A stretch of DNA of 64,000 nt from JBNFVY01 sp049943335 (lineage in GTDB: Bacteria > Pseudomonadota > Alphaproteobacteria > Rhodobacterales > Rhodobacteraceae): assembly GCF_049943335.1 (NCBI RefSeq), contig NZ_JBNFVY010000003.1, positions 1 to 64,000 on the forward strand, in the 5' to 3' direction. Position 1 is the stretch's first letter. Every line of letters begins with the position of its first letter. A program made the translations under genes and the position numbers. Shown here in pieces: positions 8,255-17,142 of the stretch. The notes under the pieces were generated by a model, which saw nothing but the letters and a program-made list of their open reading frames with translations, was not told the origin of the DNA and did no database searches.

Positions 8255-9141
8255 TGGCTATGATCGATACTCTTCAGGCACATATGGCCTCGGGGCTGGC
8301 AACGACATGCCGGTGCTGGGCCGTGACACGCAGCGACGGGGTGGTGCACGGGTTCACCGACCACGACATGGATCTCAGCTTTGATGGCGTGACCTTCCGG
8401 GCCGACACCGGGCTGACGGCGCAGGCGCTGGAACAATCGACCGGCCTGTCGGTGGACAACACCGAAGCGATCGGCGCGTTGTCATCCGTGTCGATCAGCG
8501 AAGCGGACATTCGCGCCGGCCGTTACGACGGGGCCGAAGTGCGCGCCTGGCTGGTGAACTGGGCCGATCTGGGCCAGCGCATCGAACAGTTTCGCGGCAC
8601 GATTGGCGAAATCGTGCGCAAGGGCCCGGCATTTCAGGCCGAATTGCGCGGTCTGGCCGAAGTGCTGAACACGCCGCAGGGGCGGATCTATCAAAAGCCC
8701 TGCGCCGCCGTTCTGGGCGATGCACGTTGCGGGTTTGACACCGATCAGATCGGCTATTTTGCTGAAATCGCCGTGGATGCGATGCAAGAGGATCGCATTT
8801 TGACATTTTCGGCGTTGGACGGGTTCGATGATCGCTGGTTCGAGCGCGGCGCGCTGATCGTCCAGACCGGCGCGGCGGCCGGGCTGCGCGGCGCGATCAA
8901 GAATGACCGTGCGCAAGGCACAACGCGCCAGGTCGAGCTATGGGAAAGCCTGCGCGCCACCCTGGCGCCCGGTGATCGCGTAAAACTGGTGGCGGGCTGC
9001 GACAAGCGCGCCGAAACATGCCGGCTGAAATTCAACAACTTCGAGAACTTTCAGGGGTTCCCTCATATCCCCGGCGAAGACTGGCTGATGGCCGTTCCGC
9101 GCCGCGACGGCGTCAACGACGGCGGGAGCCTTGATCAATGA
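8254..9141 (+). CDS. GTA tail hub protein (g13), DUF2163
   Basis: 295-residue hub/tail-tip protein, DUF2163 family (the former BR0599 group). Four cysteines, C150, C159, C249 and C256, bracket the C-terminal domain, reproducing the cluster-ligand arrangement of lambda gpL-type tail tip proteins, so an iron-sulfur centre is likely. The ATG at 8254 overlaps g12 by 1 bp; a second Met at codon 3 is a possible alternative start. The stop overlaps g14 by 4 bp. Confidence 0.9.
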   Translation: MAMIDTLQAHMASGLATTCRCWAVTRSDGVVHGFTDHDMDLSFDGVTFRADTGLTAQALEQSTGLSVDNTEAIGALSSVSISEADIRAGRYDGAEVRAWLVNWADLGQRIEQFRGTIGEIVRKGPAFQAELRGLAEVLNTPQGRIYQKPCAAVLGDARCGFDTDQIGYFAEIAVDAMQEDRILTFSALDGFDDRWFERGALIVQTGAAAGLRGAIKNDRAQGTTRQVELWESLRATLAPGDRVKLVAGCDKRAETCRLKFNNFENFQGFPHIPGEDWLMAVPRRDGVNDGGSLDQ

Positions 9142-9572
9142 GCGTCATTGTCACAGCGGCGCGCGGCTGGATCGGCACGCCCTATATCCACCAGATGAGC
9201 TGCAAGGGCGCGGGCTGTGATTGCCTGGGCCTGATCCGCGGCATCTGGCGCCAGATTCACGGCGCCGAACCCACGGCGGTGCCCGCCTATACCCCCGACT
9301 GGTCCGAGCCGCAGGGCGACGAGGCGCTCTGGCGCGCCGCGGCCACCCATCTGCGCGAAAAGCCAGTGGCGCAGCGCGCGCCGGGCGATGTGATCCTGTT
9401 TCGCATGACGCGCGGCGCAGTGGCCAAACATCTGGGCGTGGTGGGGCAAATCGCCCCGCAGCCCACTTTCATTCATGCCTATAGCGGGCACGGGGTGGTC
9501 GAAAGCCCCCTGTCGGCCCCTTGGGCGCGCCGCATTGCGGCCTGTTTCGCATTCCCCACCCAGGAGGTCTGA
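9138..9572 (+). CDS. GTA NlpC/P60 cell-wall peptidase (g14)
   Basis: 144-residue cysteine peptidase at the tail tip that would cut recipient peptidoglycan during DNA entry. The catalytic Cys is C29 in GCDCLGLIRG, the His is H98 in AKHLGVV, and the third polar residue is H113 in FIHAY; all three are present, so it looks active. APGDVILFRM precedes the His as in NlpC/P60 folds. Starts by a 4-bp overlap with g13. Confidence 0.92.
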   Translation: MSVIVTAARGWIGTPYIHQMSCKGAGCDCLGLIRGIWRQIHGAEPTAVPAYTPDWSEPQGDEALWRAAATHLREKPVAQRAPGDVILFRMTRGAVAKHLGVVGQIAPQPTFIHAYSGHGVVESPLSAPWARRIAACFAFPTQEV

Positions 9573-9575
9573 GCC

Positions 9576-12500
9576 ATGGCGACCATCGTACTTTCGGCTG
9601 TCGGTGCGGCAGCGGGCGCATCTGTCGGCGGGGGCGTTCTGGGCCTGTCGTCGGTCGTGATGGGCCGGGCTGTCGGCGCCATGGTGGGCCGCGCGATCGA
9701 TCAACGCATTCTGGGCAGCGGCGCGCAAGCCGTTGACCATGGCCGGCTGGACCGTCTGCGCCTGACCGGGGCGTCCGAAGGCGCGCCGCTGGGGCAGGTC
9801 TATGGCCGGATGCGCATGGCAGGCCAGGTGATCTGGGCCAGCCGCTTTCAGGAACACACCTCCACCTCGGGTGGCGGTGGCAAAGGCATGCCGTCCGGTC
9901 TACGCGTCACCGAATATTCCTATTCGGTATCGATGGCGATCGCCCTGTGCGAGGGCGAGATTACCCGCGTGGGCCGGATCTGGGCGGACGGGGTGGAAAT
10001 CGCCACCGCCGACCTGCCGATCCGTGTCTATAAAGGCAGCGCCGCGCAGATGCCCGATCCCAAGATCGAAGCCGTCGAAGGCGCGGGCATGGCCCCGGCT
10101 TATCGCGGCACCGCCTATGTGGTGTTCGAAGATCTGGACCTGTCGCCCTATGGCAACCGGGTGCCCAATTTCACCTTTGAGGTGTTCCGCCCCGCGCAGC
10201 CGGGCACCGAAACCAGCGACATCGCGCGCACGGTCCAGGCCGTGGCGATGATCCCCGGCACCGGCGAATACGCGCTGGCGACAGAACCGGTGAACTATGA
10301 CGGGGGACCGGGCGTCAAGCGCCCCGCGAACCTCAATTCGCCGTCTGGAATGACGGATTTTTCCACCTCGCTCACGGCGCTCAGCGAAGAGCTGCCCGCG
10401 TGCGGCTCGACTTCGCTTGTGGTGTCGTGGTTCGGCGACGATCTGCGCTGCGGATCCTGCAGTGTGCGCCCCAAGGTCGAACAGGCCGGCGAAGACGGCG
10501 ATACGATGCCATGGCGCGTGTCGGGCGAAACCCGTACCACCGCGCCGCTGATCGCGCGCGACAGCGAAGGCAATTCGATCTATGGCGGCACGCCCGCCGA
10601 TGCGTCCGTTATCCAGGCAATCAAAGCGCTGCAAGACGCGGGCCAGGCGGTGATGTTCTATCCGTTCATCCTGATGGACCAGATGGCGGGCAACGGGCTG
10701 ACCGACCCGTGGTCAGGCGCCTCTGATCAGCCGCCCTTGCCGTGGCGCGGGCGCATCACCACATCGCTGGCGCCGGGCCTGCCCGGATCGCCCGACCAAA
10801 GTGCCACCGCCGACGCTGAAGTGGCGGCCTTCTTTGGCACCGCGCAACCGGGAGATTTCACCGTTTCGGACGGGGTGGTCAACTATGCCGGCCCCGCCGA
10901 ATGGTCGCTGCGCCGGATGATCTTGCACTATGCCCACCTGTGCGCCGCCGCAGGCGGGGTCGAGGCGTTCTGCATCGGCAGTGAAATGCGCAGCCTGACC
11001 CAGATCCGCGGTGCATCGGGCTTTCCGGCGGTGGCTCAACTCATCCAGCTGGCCAGCGACGTGCGCGCCATCCTGCCGGATGCGAAAATCAGCTATGCTG
11101 CGGACTGGACGGAATATTTCGGCTATCAACCGCCCGAAGGCGGGATGCTCTATCACCTTGATGCGCTCTGGGCCGATGCCAACATCGACTTCATCGGCAT
11201 CGACAATTACATGCCCCTGTCGGACTGGCGCGACGATGACGACCAGGCCGACGCGCACTATGGGTCGATCTATAACCTGGACTATCTCAAGGCCAATATC
11301 GAAGGCGGCGAGGGGTATGATTGGTACTACGGCGCGCCCGAACACCGCGAGGCGCAGATCCGCACCCCCATCACCGATGGCGAAGGCGAACCGTGGGTCT
11401 GGCGCTACAAGGACATCCGCAACTGGTGGGCCAACGACCATCACGAACGCATTGCGGGCGCGCGCATGGAAACGCCCACCGATTGGGTGCCGGGATCGAA
11501 ACCGATCTGGTTCACCGAACTGGGCTGCGCTGCCATCGACAAGGGCACGAACGAGCCGAACAAGTTCCTCGATCCCAAGTCGTCCGAAAGCGCGCTGCCG
11601 CGCTATTCGTCCGGACGGCGCGATGATTTCATCCAGATGCAGTACATCCGTGCGATGCATGAATACTGGCGTGATCCGGCGAACAATCCGGTGTCCGATG
11701 AATACGGCGGGCCGATGCTGGACATGAGCCGCGCCCATGTCTGGGCCTGGGACGGGCGGCCCTATCCGCAGTTCCCTGCTGCCGGCGATGTCTGGTCGGA
11801 TGGCGAAAACTATGCGCGTGGGCACTGGCTGAATGGGCGCTCCAACGCGCGGGCCCTGTCGGACGTGGTGGGCGAAATCTGCCGCCGGTCCGGGCTGCCT
11901 GGCGACGCCATCGACACCACCCAGCTTTACGGGCTGGTGCGCGGCTATAGCGTGGGCGATGTCGACAGCGCGCGCGCCGCCTTGCAGCCGCTGATGCTGG
12001 CCCACGGGATCGAGGCGATTGAACGCGACGGCAAGATGATCTTTCGCACCCGGACCGGCAAGGCCAGCGCGCAGATCACGCTGGACAACCTGGCCGTCAG
12101 TGACGAATTGGCCAGCGCCGTCGAACTGGGCCGCGCCGCCGCGCCCGAAGTGGCGGGCCGCGTGCAGCTGAGCTTTGTCGAGGCCGACGCCGACTATGGC
12201 GTGCGCGCCGAAGAAGCAGTGTTCCCCGGCGATGACAGCCGCACCGTGGCCCAATCGGAATTGCCGCTGGCCCTGACCCGGGCCGAAGGGCGGCAGATCA
12301 CCGAACGCTGGCTGAACGAGGCGCGCGTCGCCCGCGACACGGCCCGATTTGCCCTGCCGCCGTCCCGCCTGACGGTGGGCGCGGGGGACGTGGTGGAACT
12401 GGACGCGGGGGCGGGTGCGTCGCTCTGGCGGATCGACCATGTCACGAACGCCGGCGCCCTGTTGTGCGAGGCAGTGCGCGTCGAGCCGGGCATCTACGCG

Positions 12501-13481
12501 CCCTCCGATGCCACCGAAGACCTGCCGACGATCCGGCCTTTTGCCGCGCCGATCCCGGTGCTGCCGCTGTTCCTGGACCTGCCGCTGATCAGCGGCGACG
12601 AAGTGCCCCATGCGCCGCATGTGCTGGCGACATCGCGGCCCTGGCCAGGCTCGGTCGCGGTCTATGGATCGGCGACGGACGCGGGGTACGAATTGAACCG
12701 GCTGTTGTCGGTTGCCGCCACCGTCGGGGTCACTGACAATGCGCTGAACGCCGCGCCGGCGGGCCTGTGGGACCGCGGGCCTGCGCTGCGGGTCAAGCTG
12801 ATCAGTGGCACGCTTTCTTCGGCCACGCGTGATGCGGTGCTTAACGGCGAAAACCTGATCGCCATTGGCGACGGCACGCCGGACAACTGGGAATTGCTGC
12901 AATTTGCCGAAGCCGCGCTGGTCGGCGATCAAACCTATGAGCTGCGCACACGGCTGCGCGGGCAGGGCGGCACCGACGCGCTGACGGGCGACTGGCCTGC
13001 GGGCAGCTATGTGGTGCTGATCAACGGCGCGCTGCAACAGCTTGATCTGGCGTCTTCGGCGCGGGGGCTGGCGCGCAACTACCGGATCGGTCCGGCGCAG
13101 CGGCCCTATTCGGACCCCAGCTATGAACATCGCACCCTGGCCTTTGACGGTATCGGGTTGCGCCCACTGGCGCCCGTGCACCTGCGCGCGCGCTCCAGTG
13201 GCGCGGACACCGTCCTGACCTGGGTGCGCCGTTCACGCATTGATGCGGACAACTGGGCGGCGCTGGACGCGCCCCTGGGCGAGGCAAGCGAGGCTTACCT
13301 GATCCGCGTGATCCAGTCGAACGCAGTGCTGCGCGAAGACACCAGCACCGCACCCACATGGACCTATGACGCCGCAATGAAAGCCAGCGATGGCATAAGC
13401 GGCGCCTACACGATTGAAATTGCCCAGATTTCCGAAAGCTTCGGGCCGGGCCTGTTCAGAAGGATTGATCTTGATGGCTGA
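9576..13481 (+). CDS. GTA megatron host-recognition tail protein (g15)
   Basis: 1301 residues, the largest GTA protein, forming the central baseplate megatron. Residues 1-40 are a glycine-rich hydrophobic stretch (VGAAAGASVGGGVLGLSSVVMG). The middle, about 440-740, is a TIM-barrel glycosidase-like domain with the segments FCIGSEMRSLTQIRG, ISYAADWTEYFGYQPPEGG and FIGIDNYMPLSDWRD. The C-terminal third is the rcc01698-like putative phage tail domain. RBS AGGAGG sits 8 bp upstream of the ATG. Whether the barrel is catalytic cannot be told from sequence. It overlaps the next gene by 8 bp. Confidence 0.94.
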   Translation: MATIVLSAVGAAAGASVGGGVLGLSSVVMGRAVGAMVGRAIDQRILGSGAQAVDHGRLDRLRLTGASEGAPLGQVYGRMRMAGQVIWASRFQEHTSTSGGGGKGMPSGLRVTEYSYSVSMAIALCEGEITRVGRIWADGVEIATADLPIRVYKGSAAQMPDPKIEAVEGAGMAPAYRGTAYVVFEDLDLSPYGNRVPNFTFEVFRPAQPGTETSDIARTVQAVAMIPGTGEYALATEPVNYDGGPGVKRPANLNSPSGMTDFSTSLTALSEELPACGSTSLVVSWFGDDLRCGSCSVRPKVEQAGEDGDTMPWRVSGETRTTAPLIARDSEGNSIYGGTPADASVIQAIKALQDAGQAVMFYPFILMDQMAGNGLTDPWSGASDQPPLPWRGRITTSLAPGLPGSPDQSATADAEVAAFFGTAQPGDFTVSDGVVNYAGPAEWSLRRMILHYAHLCAAAGGVEAFCIGSEMRSLTQIRGASGFPAVAQLIQLASDVRAILPDAKISYAADWTEYFGYQPPEGGMLYHLDALWADANIDFIGIDNYMPLSDWRDDDDQADAHYGSIYNLDYLKANIEGGEGYDWYYGAPEHREAQIRTPITDGEGEPWVWRYKDIRNWWANDHHERIAGARMETPTDWVPGSKPIWFTELGCAAIDKGTNEPNKFLDPKSSESALPRYSSGRRDDFIQMQYIRAMHEYWRDPANNPVSDEYGGPMLDMSRAHVWAWDGRPYPQFPAAGDVWSDGENYARGHWLNGRSNARALSDVVGEICRRSGLPGDAIDTTQLYGLVRGYSVGDVDSARAALQPLMLAHGIEAIERDGKMIFRTRTGKASAQITLDNLAVSDELASAVELGRAAAPEVAGRVQLSFVEADADYGVRAEEAVFPGDDSRTVAQSELPLALTRAEGRQITERWLNEARVARDTARFALPPSRLTVGAGDVVELDAGAGASLWRIDHVTNAGALLCEAVRVEPGIYAPSDATEDLPTIRPFAAPIPVLPLFLDLPLISGDEVPHAPHVLATSRPWPGSVAVYGSATDAGYELNRLLSVAATVGVTDNALNAAPAGLWDRGPALRVKLISGTLSSATRDAVLNGENLIAIGDGTPDNWELLQFAEAALVGDQTYELRTRLRGQGGTDALTGDWPAGSYVVLINGALQQLDLASSARGLARNYRIGPAQRPYSDPSYEHRTLAFDGIGLRPLAPVHLRARSSGADTVLTWVRRSRIDADNWAALDAPLGEASEAYLIRVIQSNAVLREDTSTAPTWTYDAAMKASDGISGAYTIEIAQISESFGPGLFRRIDLDG

Positions 13482-14181
13482 TACATCCCGCCTTTCCCTG
13501 CCGCTGGTTGCCCCAGCTCAGGCCCAGAAACATGTCACCGTAAACGAGGCGTTCGCGCGTCTGGACGGGCTGGTGCAACTGGTGTTGCAATCGGTCAGCA
13601 CAAGCGTGCCGCCGCTCAGCGCCGCCGAGGGCGACTGTTGGTTCGTGCCCGTCGGCGCGGTGAACGATTGGGCCGGGCAAGACGGCCAGATCGCGCTGTT
13701 CATCAGCGGCGGGTGGGCCTTTGTGCCGGCCCAGGCTGGCTTTCGCGCCTATATCGCCGATGAAGGCCGCCACGCCGACTACGACGGCAGTGCCTGGGTC
13801 AGCGGTGTGGCGGCAAGTTCGCCCAATGGGGCGGCCTTCGTGCACGAGGTGATCGAATATGACCATACCCTGACGGCTGGGGCCACGTCGTCGCTGTCGC
13901 TGGCGTTGCCTGCGCAATCCATCGTTTACGGCGTCACGGGCCGGGTAATCACGCAAATCACCGGCGCCGCCACCAGCTTTCGGGTCGGCGTGGCCGGGTC
14001 GGACAACCGATATGGTTCGGGATTGGGCCTGGCGGCGGGGTCGTGGTTGCGCGGGCTGACCGGCACGCCGATCACCTATTACGCGGACGAAGACCTGGTG
14101 TTCACGGGCGAAGGCGGTGGTTTCACTGCCGGCGCGGTGCGCGTCGCGGTGCATCTGGCCCGGTTGACCATCCCGAACTGA
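13474..14181 (+). CDS. DUF2793 tail-fibre-like protein attached to the GTA cluster
   Basis: 235 residues from ATG 13474 (MADTSRLSLPLVAPAQAQKHVTVNEAFARLDG), the hallmark N-terminus of DUF2793. The family is found in phage tails and in GTA head-spike/fibre loci (rcc00171 in R. capsulatus, which is encoded away from the main cluster). It overlaps g15 by 8 bp, so it is probably translated with it. The C-terminal half is beta-rich (VYGVTGRVITQITGAATSFRVGV) as in fibre tips. A terminator follows 18 bp downstream, closing the operon. Confidence 0.87.
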   Translation: MADTSRLSLPLVAPAQAQKHVTVNEAFARLDGLVQLVLQSVSTSVPPLSAAEGDCWFVPVGAVNDWAGQDGQIALFISGGWAFVPAQAGFRAYIADEGRHADYDGSAWVSGVAASSPNGAAFVHEVIEYDHTLTAGATSSLSLALPAQSIVYGVTGRVITQITGAATSFRVGVAGSDNRYGSGLGLAAGSWLRGLTGTPITYYADEDLVFTGEGGGFTAGAVRVAVHLARLTIPN

Positions 14182-14199
14182 TCCACGCGATCTCTGCCG

Positions 14200-14231
14200 A
14201 AAACGCCCGCGCCACCGGTTGCGGGCGTTTT
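14200..14231 (+). terminator. Terminator at the end of the GTA operon
   Basis: Perfect inverted repeat AAAACGCCCGC / GCGGGCGTTTT (11 bp, 10-nt loop) ending in TTTTT, 18 bp after the DUF2793 stop. Confidence 0.85.
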
Positions 14232-14725
14232 TCTGTGCGTGCCTGAGTCTCTGGCCCCAACTTGCGAAGGGGACCGGGGCGGCCTGAATGAAGCGGATGG
14301 TTGAGTTGATGGTGGGCCGCCTGTCAGCGGGCGAGGGCCGTAACCGAAAAATTGCAAAATAAAATAATGCATTGCGACCCAAACTTCGCGCAATATACAC
14401 GCATCGTCAAAGGGACTGATTGCTTGTCCGGCGCGGTCCGCCACCGCTGTGCATCGCGCCGGGCCTGTGTGGCGTCGACCATGGATTGCGGCAGAAGTGC
14501 ATCCCGGCGCGCCATGCGTCCCACAGACTGTTGATCCAGCGTCCTATGAATTGCCAATGACGATGTAAAACCCAAGTCTAGTCAAATGCTTGTAGGTCAA
14601 AGTTCAACCAATCCGCCTGTGTCCCAAGCCACGTATCACGGTCTTTCCTTTTCCATTTCACGCCTTTGAACTTTGAGCCATAATGCTATCTGGTGTATGA
14701 GCTGGGTCAGCAAAGGGATTGAGAC
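14232..14725. other. Intergenic region upstream of cysE
   Basis: About 490 bp with no credible gene. The part from 14345 is noticeably more AT-rich than its neighbours. It contains an 11-bp inverted repeat separated by 58 bp (TCAAAGTTCAA at 14597-14607, TTGAACTTTGA at 14666-14676). CATAAT, a weak -10 candidate, lies just after the right arm at 14679-14684. Confidence 0.5.
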
Positions 14726-15538
14726 ATGGCCAAAACGCAACGACTCGCCGAACTGGACCCGGTCTGGGAACGCATCACAGACGAGGCGCACGCCGCCGTG
14801 CGGAACGAACCGCTTCTTGGCGGCATGGTCCATGCCTGCGTGTTGCATCACAGTTCACTTGAAGGGGCGCTGGCCTATCGTGTGTCGCAAAAACTGGCCA
14901 GCAACGAAATGGGCGAACAGCTGATCCGCGAAATCGCGGACGACGCCTATGCCGCCGATCCCACGCTGCTTGAGGCGGCGCGATCCGACATCGCCGCCGT
15001 CTACGAGCGTGACCCGGCCTGCCATCGCTTCATCCACCCGCTGCTCTATTTCAAGGGGTTCCAGGCGATCCAATCGTACCGGATCGGCCATTGGCTGTGG
15101 AGCCAAGGGCGCGAGGATCTGGCCTATTTCATCCAGATGCGCGTGTCCGAACAGTTCGGCGTCGATATCCACCCCGCCGCCCGTGTGGGCAAAGGCATCT
15201 TTCTGGATCACGCCCATTCGATCGTTTTTGGCGAGACGGCCGTGGTGGGTGATAACGTGTCGATCCTGCATTCGGTCACGCTGGGCGGGACCGGCAAGGA
15301 AGACGAAGATCGCCACCCCAAGATCGGCGATGGTGTGCTGATCGGGGCCGGCGCCAAGGTGCTGGGCAATATCAGAATCGGCTGCTGTTCGCGGATTGCG
15401 GCCGGGTCGGTCGTGCTGCATGACGTGCCGCCAAACACCACCGTCGCCGGTGTGCCTGCCAAGGTGGTGGGCGAGGCCGGGTGCAGCCAGCCTTCTGTCA
15501 GCATGAACCAGCTGCTTGGCGTTCAGGGCGATAAATAG
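14726..15538 (+). CDS. cysE: Serine O-acetyltransferase
   Basis: Makes O-acetylserine from serine and acetyl-CoA, the entry step of cysteine synthesis. 270 residues. Residues 1-140 form the helical N-terminal SAT domain (LLGGMVHACVLHHSSLEGALAYR). The left-handed beta-helix with hexapeptide repeats runs from about 150 to 250 (DIHPAARVGKGIFLDHAHSIV, GETAVVGDN, GAGAKVLGNI). The catalytic region DHAHSIVFGE and the HSVTLGGTGK loop are intact. The ATG at 14726 begins MAKTQRLAELDPVWERI, standard for the family. cysE directly after a GTA cluster is the same neighbourhood as in R. capsulatus. Confidence 0.95.
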   Translation: MAKTQRLAELDPVWERITDEAHAAVRNEPLLGGMVHACVLHHSSLEGALAYRVSQKLASNEMGEQLIREIADDAYAADPTLLEAARSDIAAVYERDPACHRFIHPLLYFKGFQAIQSYRIGHWLWSQGREDLAYFIQMRVSEQFGVDIHPAARVGKGIFLDHAHSIVFGETAVVGDNVSILHSVTLGGTGKEDEDRHPKIGDGVLIGAGAKVLGNIRIGCCSRIAAGSVVLHDVPPNTTVAGVPAKVVGEAGCSQPSVSMNQLLGVQGDK

Positions 15539-15690
15539 CGCCTGCCACGCCTTGGCCAACTGATCGCAAGCGCCTTGGGTTTTACCGCCGTACAACCAGG
15601 TCCGCGATCCAGTCCATCGCTGGTTTTTCCCTGTAAACAGGGGTAGACAGCGCCCGCAGGCCCGGGTTTTGCAGCAGATCACAAACCCCA

Positions 15691-15716
15691 AAGCCGCCCC
15701 GAAATCGGGACGGCTT
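15691..15716. terminator. Hairpin between convergent cysE and pdhC
   Basis: AAGCCG-c-CCCG / CGGG-a-CGGCTT, a stem with one internal mismatch and a 4-nt loop. Neither side has a strong T-run, so function as a shared terminator is only probable. Confidence 0.45.
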
Positions 15717-15750
15717 GGCTGAGGTGTCGTGCCGTGGGCGCGCGGGCGTA

Positions 15751-17130
15751 TTAGGCCAGCATCGCCATCGGGTTTTCCAGATTTTCGGTGATCGCGGCCA
15801 GCAATTTGGCCCCGAGCGCCCCGTCGATCACCCGGTGATCGACCGACAGGGTGACGGACATGACCGTCGCGGTGGTCAGTTCCCCATCCTTGCCGACGAT
15901 GGGTTTCTTGATCCCGGCGCCCACGGCCAGGATCGCCCCGTGCGGCGGGTTGATCACCGCGTCGAAGTTGTCGATGCCGAACATGCCAAGGTTCGATACC
16001 GCGAAACTGCCGCCCTGATATTCATGCGGGGCCAGCTTGCGATCGCGGGCACGGGCGGCCAGGTCTTTCATCTGGGCCGACAGCGCCGACAGCGATTTCA
16101 TTTCGGCATCTTGAATGACGGGGGTGAAAAGCCCCCCTTCGATGGCCACGGCCACCGCCACGTCCGAGGCGGTCAGCTTGAGCACCCGGTCGCCGGCCCA
16201 TACCGCATTGGCATCGGGCACCTGTTGCAGCGCCAGCGCGCAGGCCTTGATGATAAAATCGTTGACCGACAGCTTGACGCCCCGGTCCGCCAGCGTCGCA
16301 TTCAAGTCGGCGCGGAATTTCAGCAGCGCGTCCAGCTTGATGTCGCGGCGCAGATAGAAATGCGGGATGGTCTGTTTGGCTTCGGTCAGGCGGGCGGCGA
16401 TGATCTTGCGCATGCCGTCCAGCTTGATCTCTTCGTAATCGCGCCCTTCGTACATCTTGATGACGGTGTTTGCGTCCATACCTGCGGGCATCGCGGGTTT
16501 GGCGCCGGCTGATGGCGCGGATGCAGCGGGTGATGTGGCGTCGACGGCCTTGGCGGCGCCGGTGGTTTCTGTGGTTTTAGCGGTGTCGGTGGCCGTGGCG
16601 CTTTCCACGTCGGCCTTGACGATGCGCCCCTTCGGCCCCGAGCCGGTGATTGTGGTCAGGTCCAGACCCTTTTGTTCGGCGATGCGGCGTGCCAGGGGCG
16701 AGGCAAAGATGCGCTGGCCGTCCTTGACCGGCGCGGCCGGGGCAGGGGTGTCGGCCTGGGCCTGGGCCTGGGCGGGGAATGCCTGCGCCTCTTTCGGGGC
16801 CGGGGTGGAAGCAGGGGCAGAAGGTTCGGCCGGGGTCGCCTGCGCGTCGGCCTTGCCGCTGCCTGCGTCAATGTCATCGACGCTTTCGCCTTCGCCCAGC
16901 AGGACGGCGATGGCGGTATTCACCTTGACCCCTTCGCTGCCTTCGGGGATCAGGATCTTGCCGATCACACCTTCGTCGACAGCTTCAAATTCCATCGTTG
17001 CCTTGTCGGTTTCGATTTCGGCCAGAAGATCGCCCGCGGATACGGTGTCACCTTCCTTGACCAGCCATTTGGCCAGCGTTCCTTCCTCCATCGTGGGGGA
17101 CAGGGCGGGCATCAGGATTTCTGTTGGCAT
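15751..17130 (-). CDS. pdhC: Pyruvate dehydrogenase complex E2, dihydrolipoamide acetyltransferase
   Basis: Transfers the acetyl group from lipoamide to CoA. 459 residues. A single lipoyl domain occupies residues 1-80, with lipoylated Lys in IETDKATMEFEAVDEG. A flexible Ala/Pro-rich linker (about 95-140) precedes the peripheral subunit-binding domain at about 145-180 (ASPLARRIAEQKGLDL...GPKGRIVKADVE). A second Ala/Thr linker leads to the catalytic domain, which carries the active-site motif DHRVIDGALG near the C-terminus. The last gene of pdhA-pdhB-pdhC, 12 bp after pdhB. No lpd gene (E3) is present here. Confidence 0.95.
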   Translation of the reverse strand: MPTEILMPALSPTMEEGTLAKWLVKEGDTVSAGDLLAEIETDKATMEFEAVDEGVIGKILIPEGSEGVKVNTAIAVLLGEGESVDDIDAGSGKADAQATPAEPSAPASTPAPKEAQAFPAQAQAQADTPAPAAPVKDGQRIFASPLARRIAEQKGLDLTTITGSGPKGRIVKADVESATATDTAKTTETTGAAKAVDATSPAASAPSAGAKPAMPAGMDANTVIKMYEGRDYEEIKLDGMRKIIAARLTEAKQTIPHFYLRRDIKLDALLKFRADLNATLADRGVKLSVNDFIIKACALALQQVPDANAVWAGDRVLKLTASDVAVAVAIEGGLFTPVIQDAEMKSLSALSAQMKDLAARARDRKLAPHEYQGGSFAVSNLGMFGIDNFDAVINPPHGAILAVGAGIKKPIVGKDGELTTATVMSVTLSVDHRVIDGALGAKLLAAITENLENPMAMLA

Positions 17131-17142
17131 GGTGGTCCCCCC

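Noticed and set aside
10713..13181. 822-codon open frame antisense to the GTA megatron gene
   Set aside because: High-GC coding DNA produces long antisense frames; composition (His/Arg/Gln-rich) and lack of any family feature mark it as a shadow of g15.
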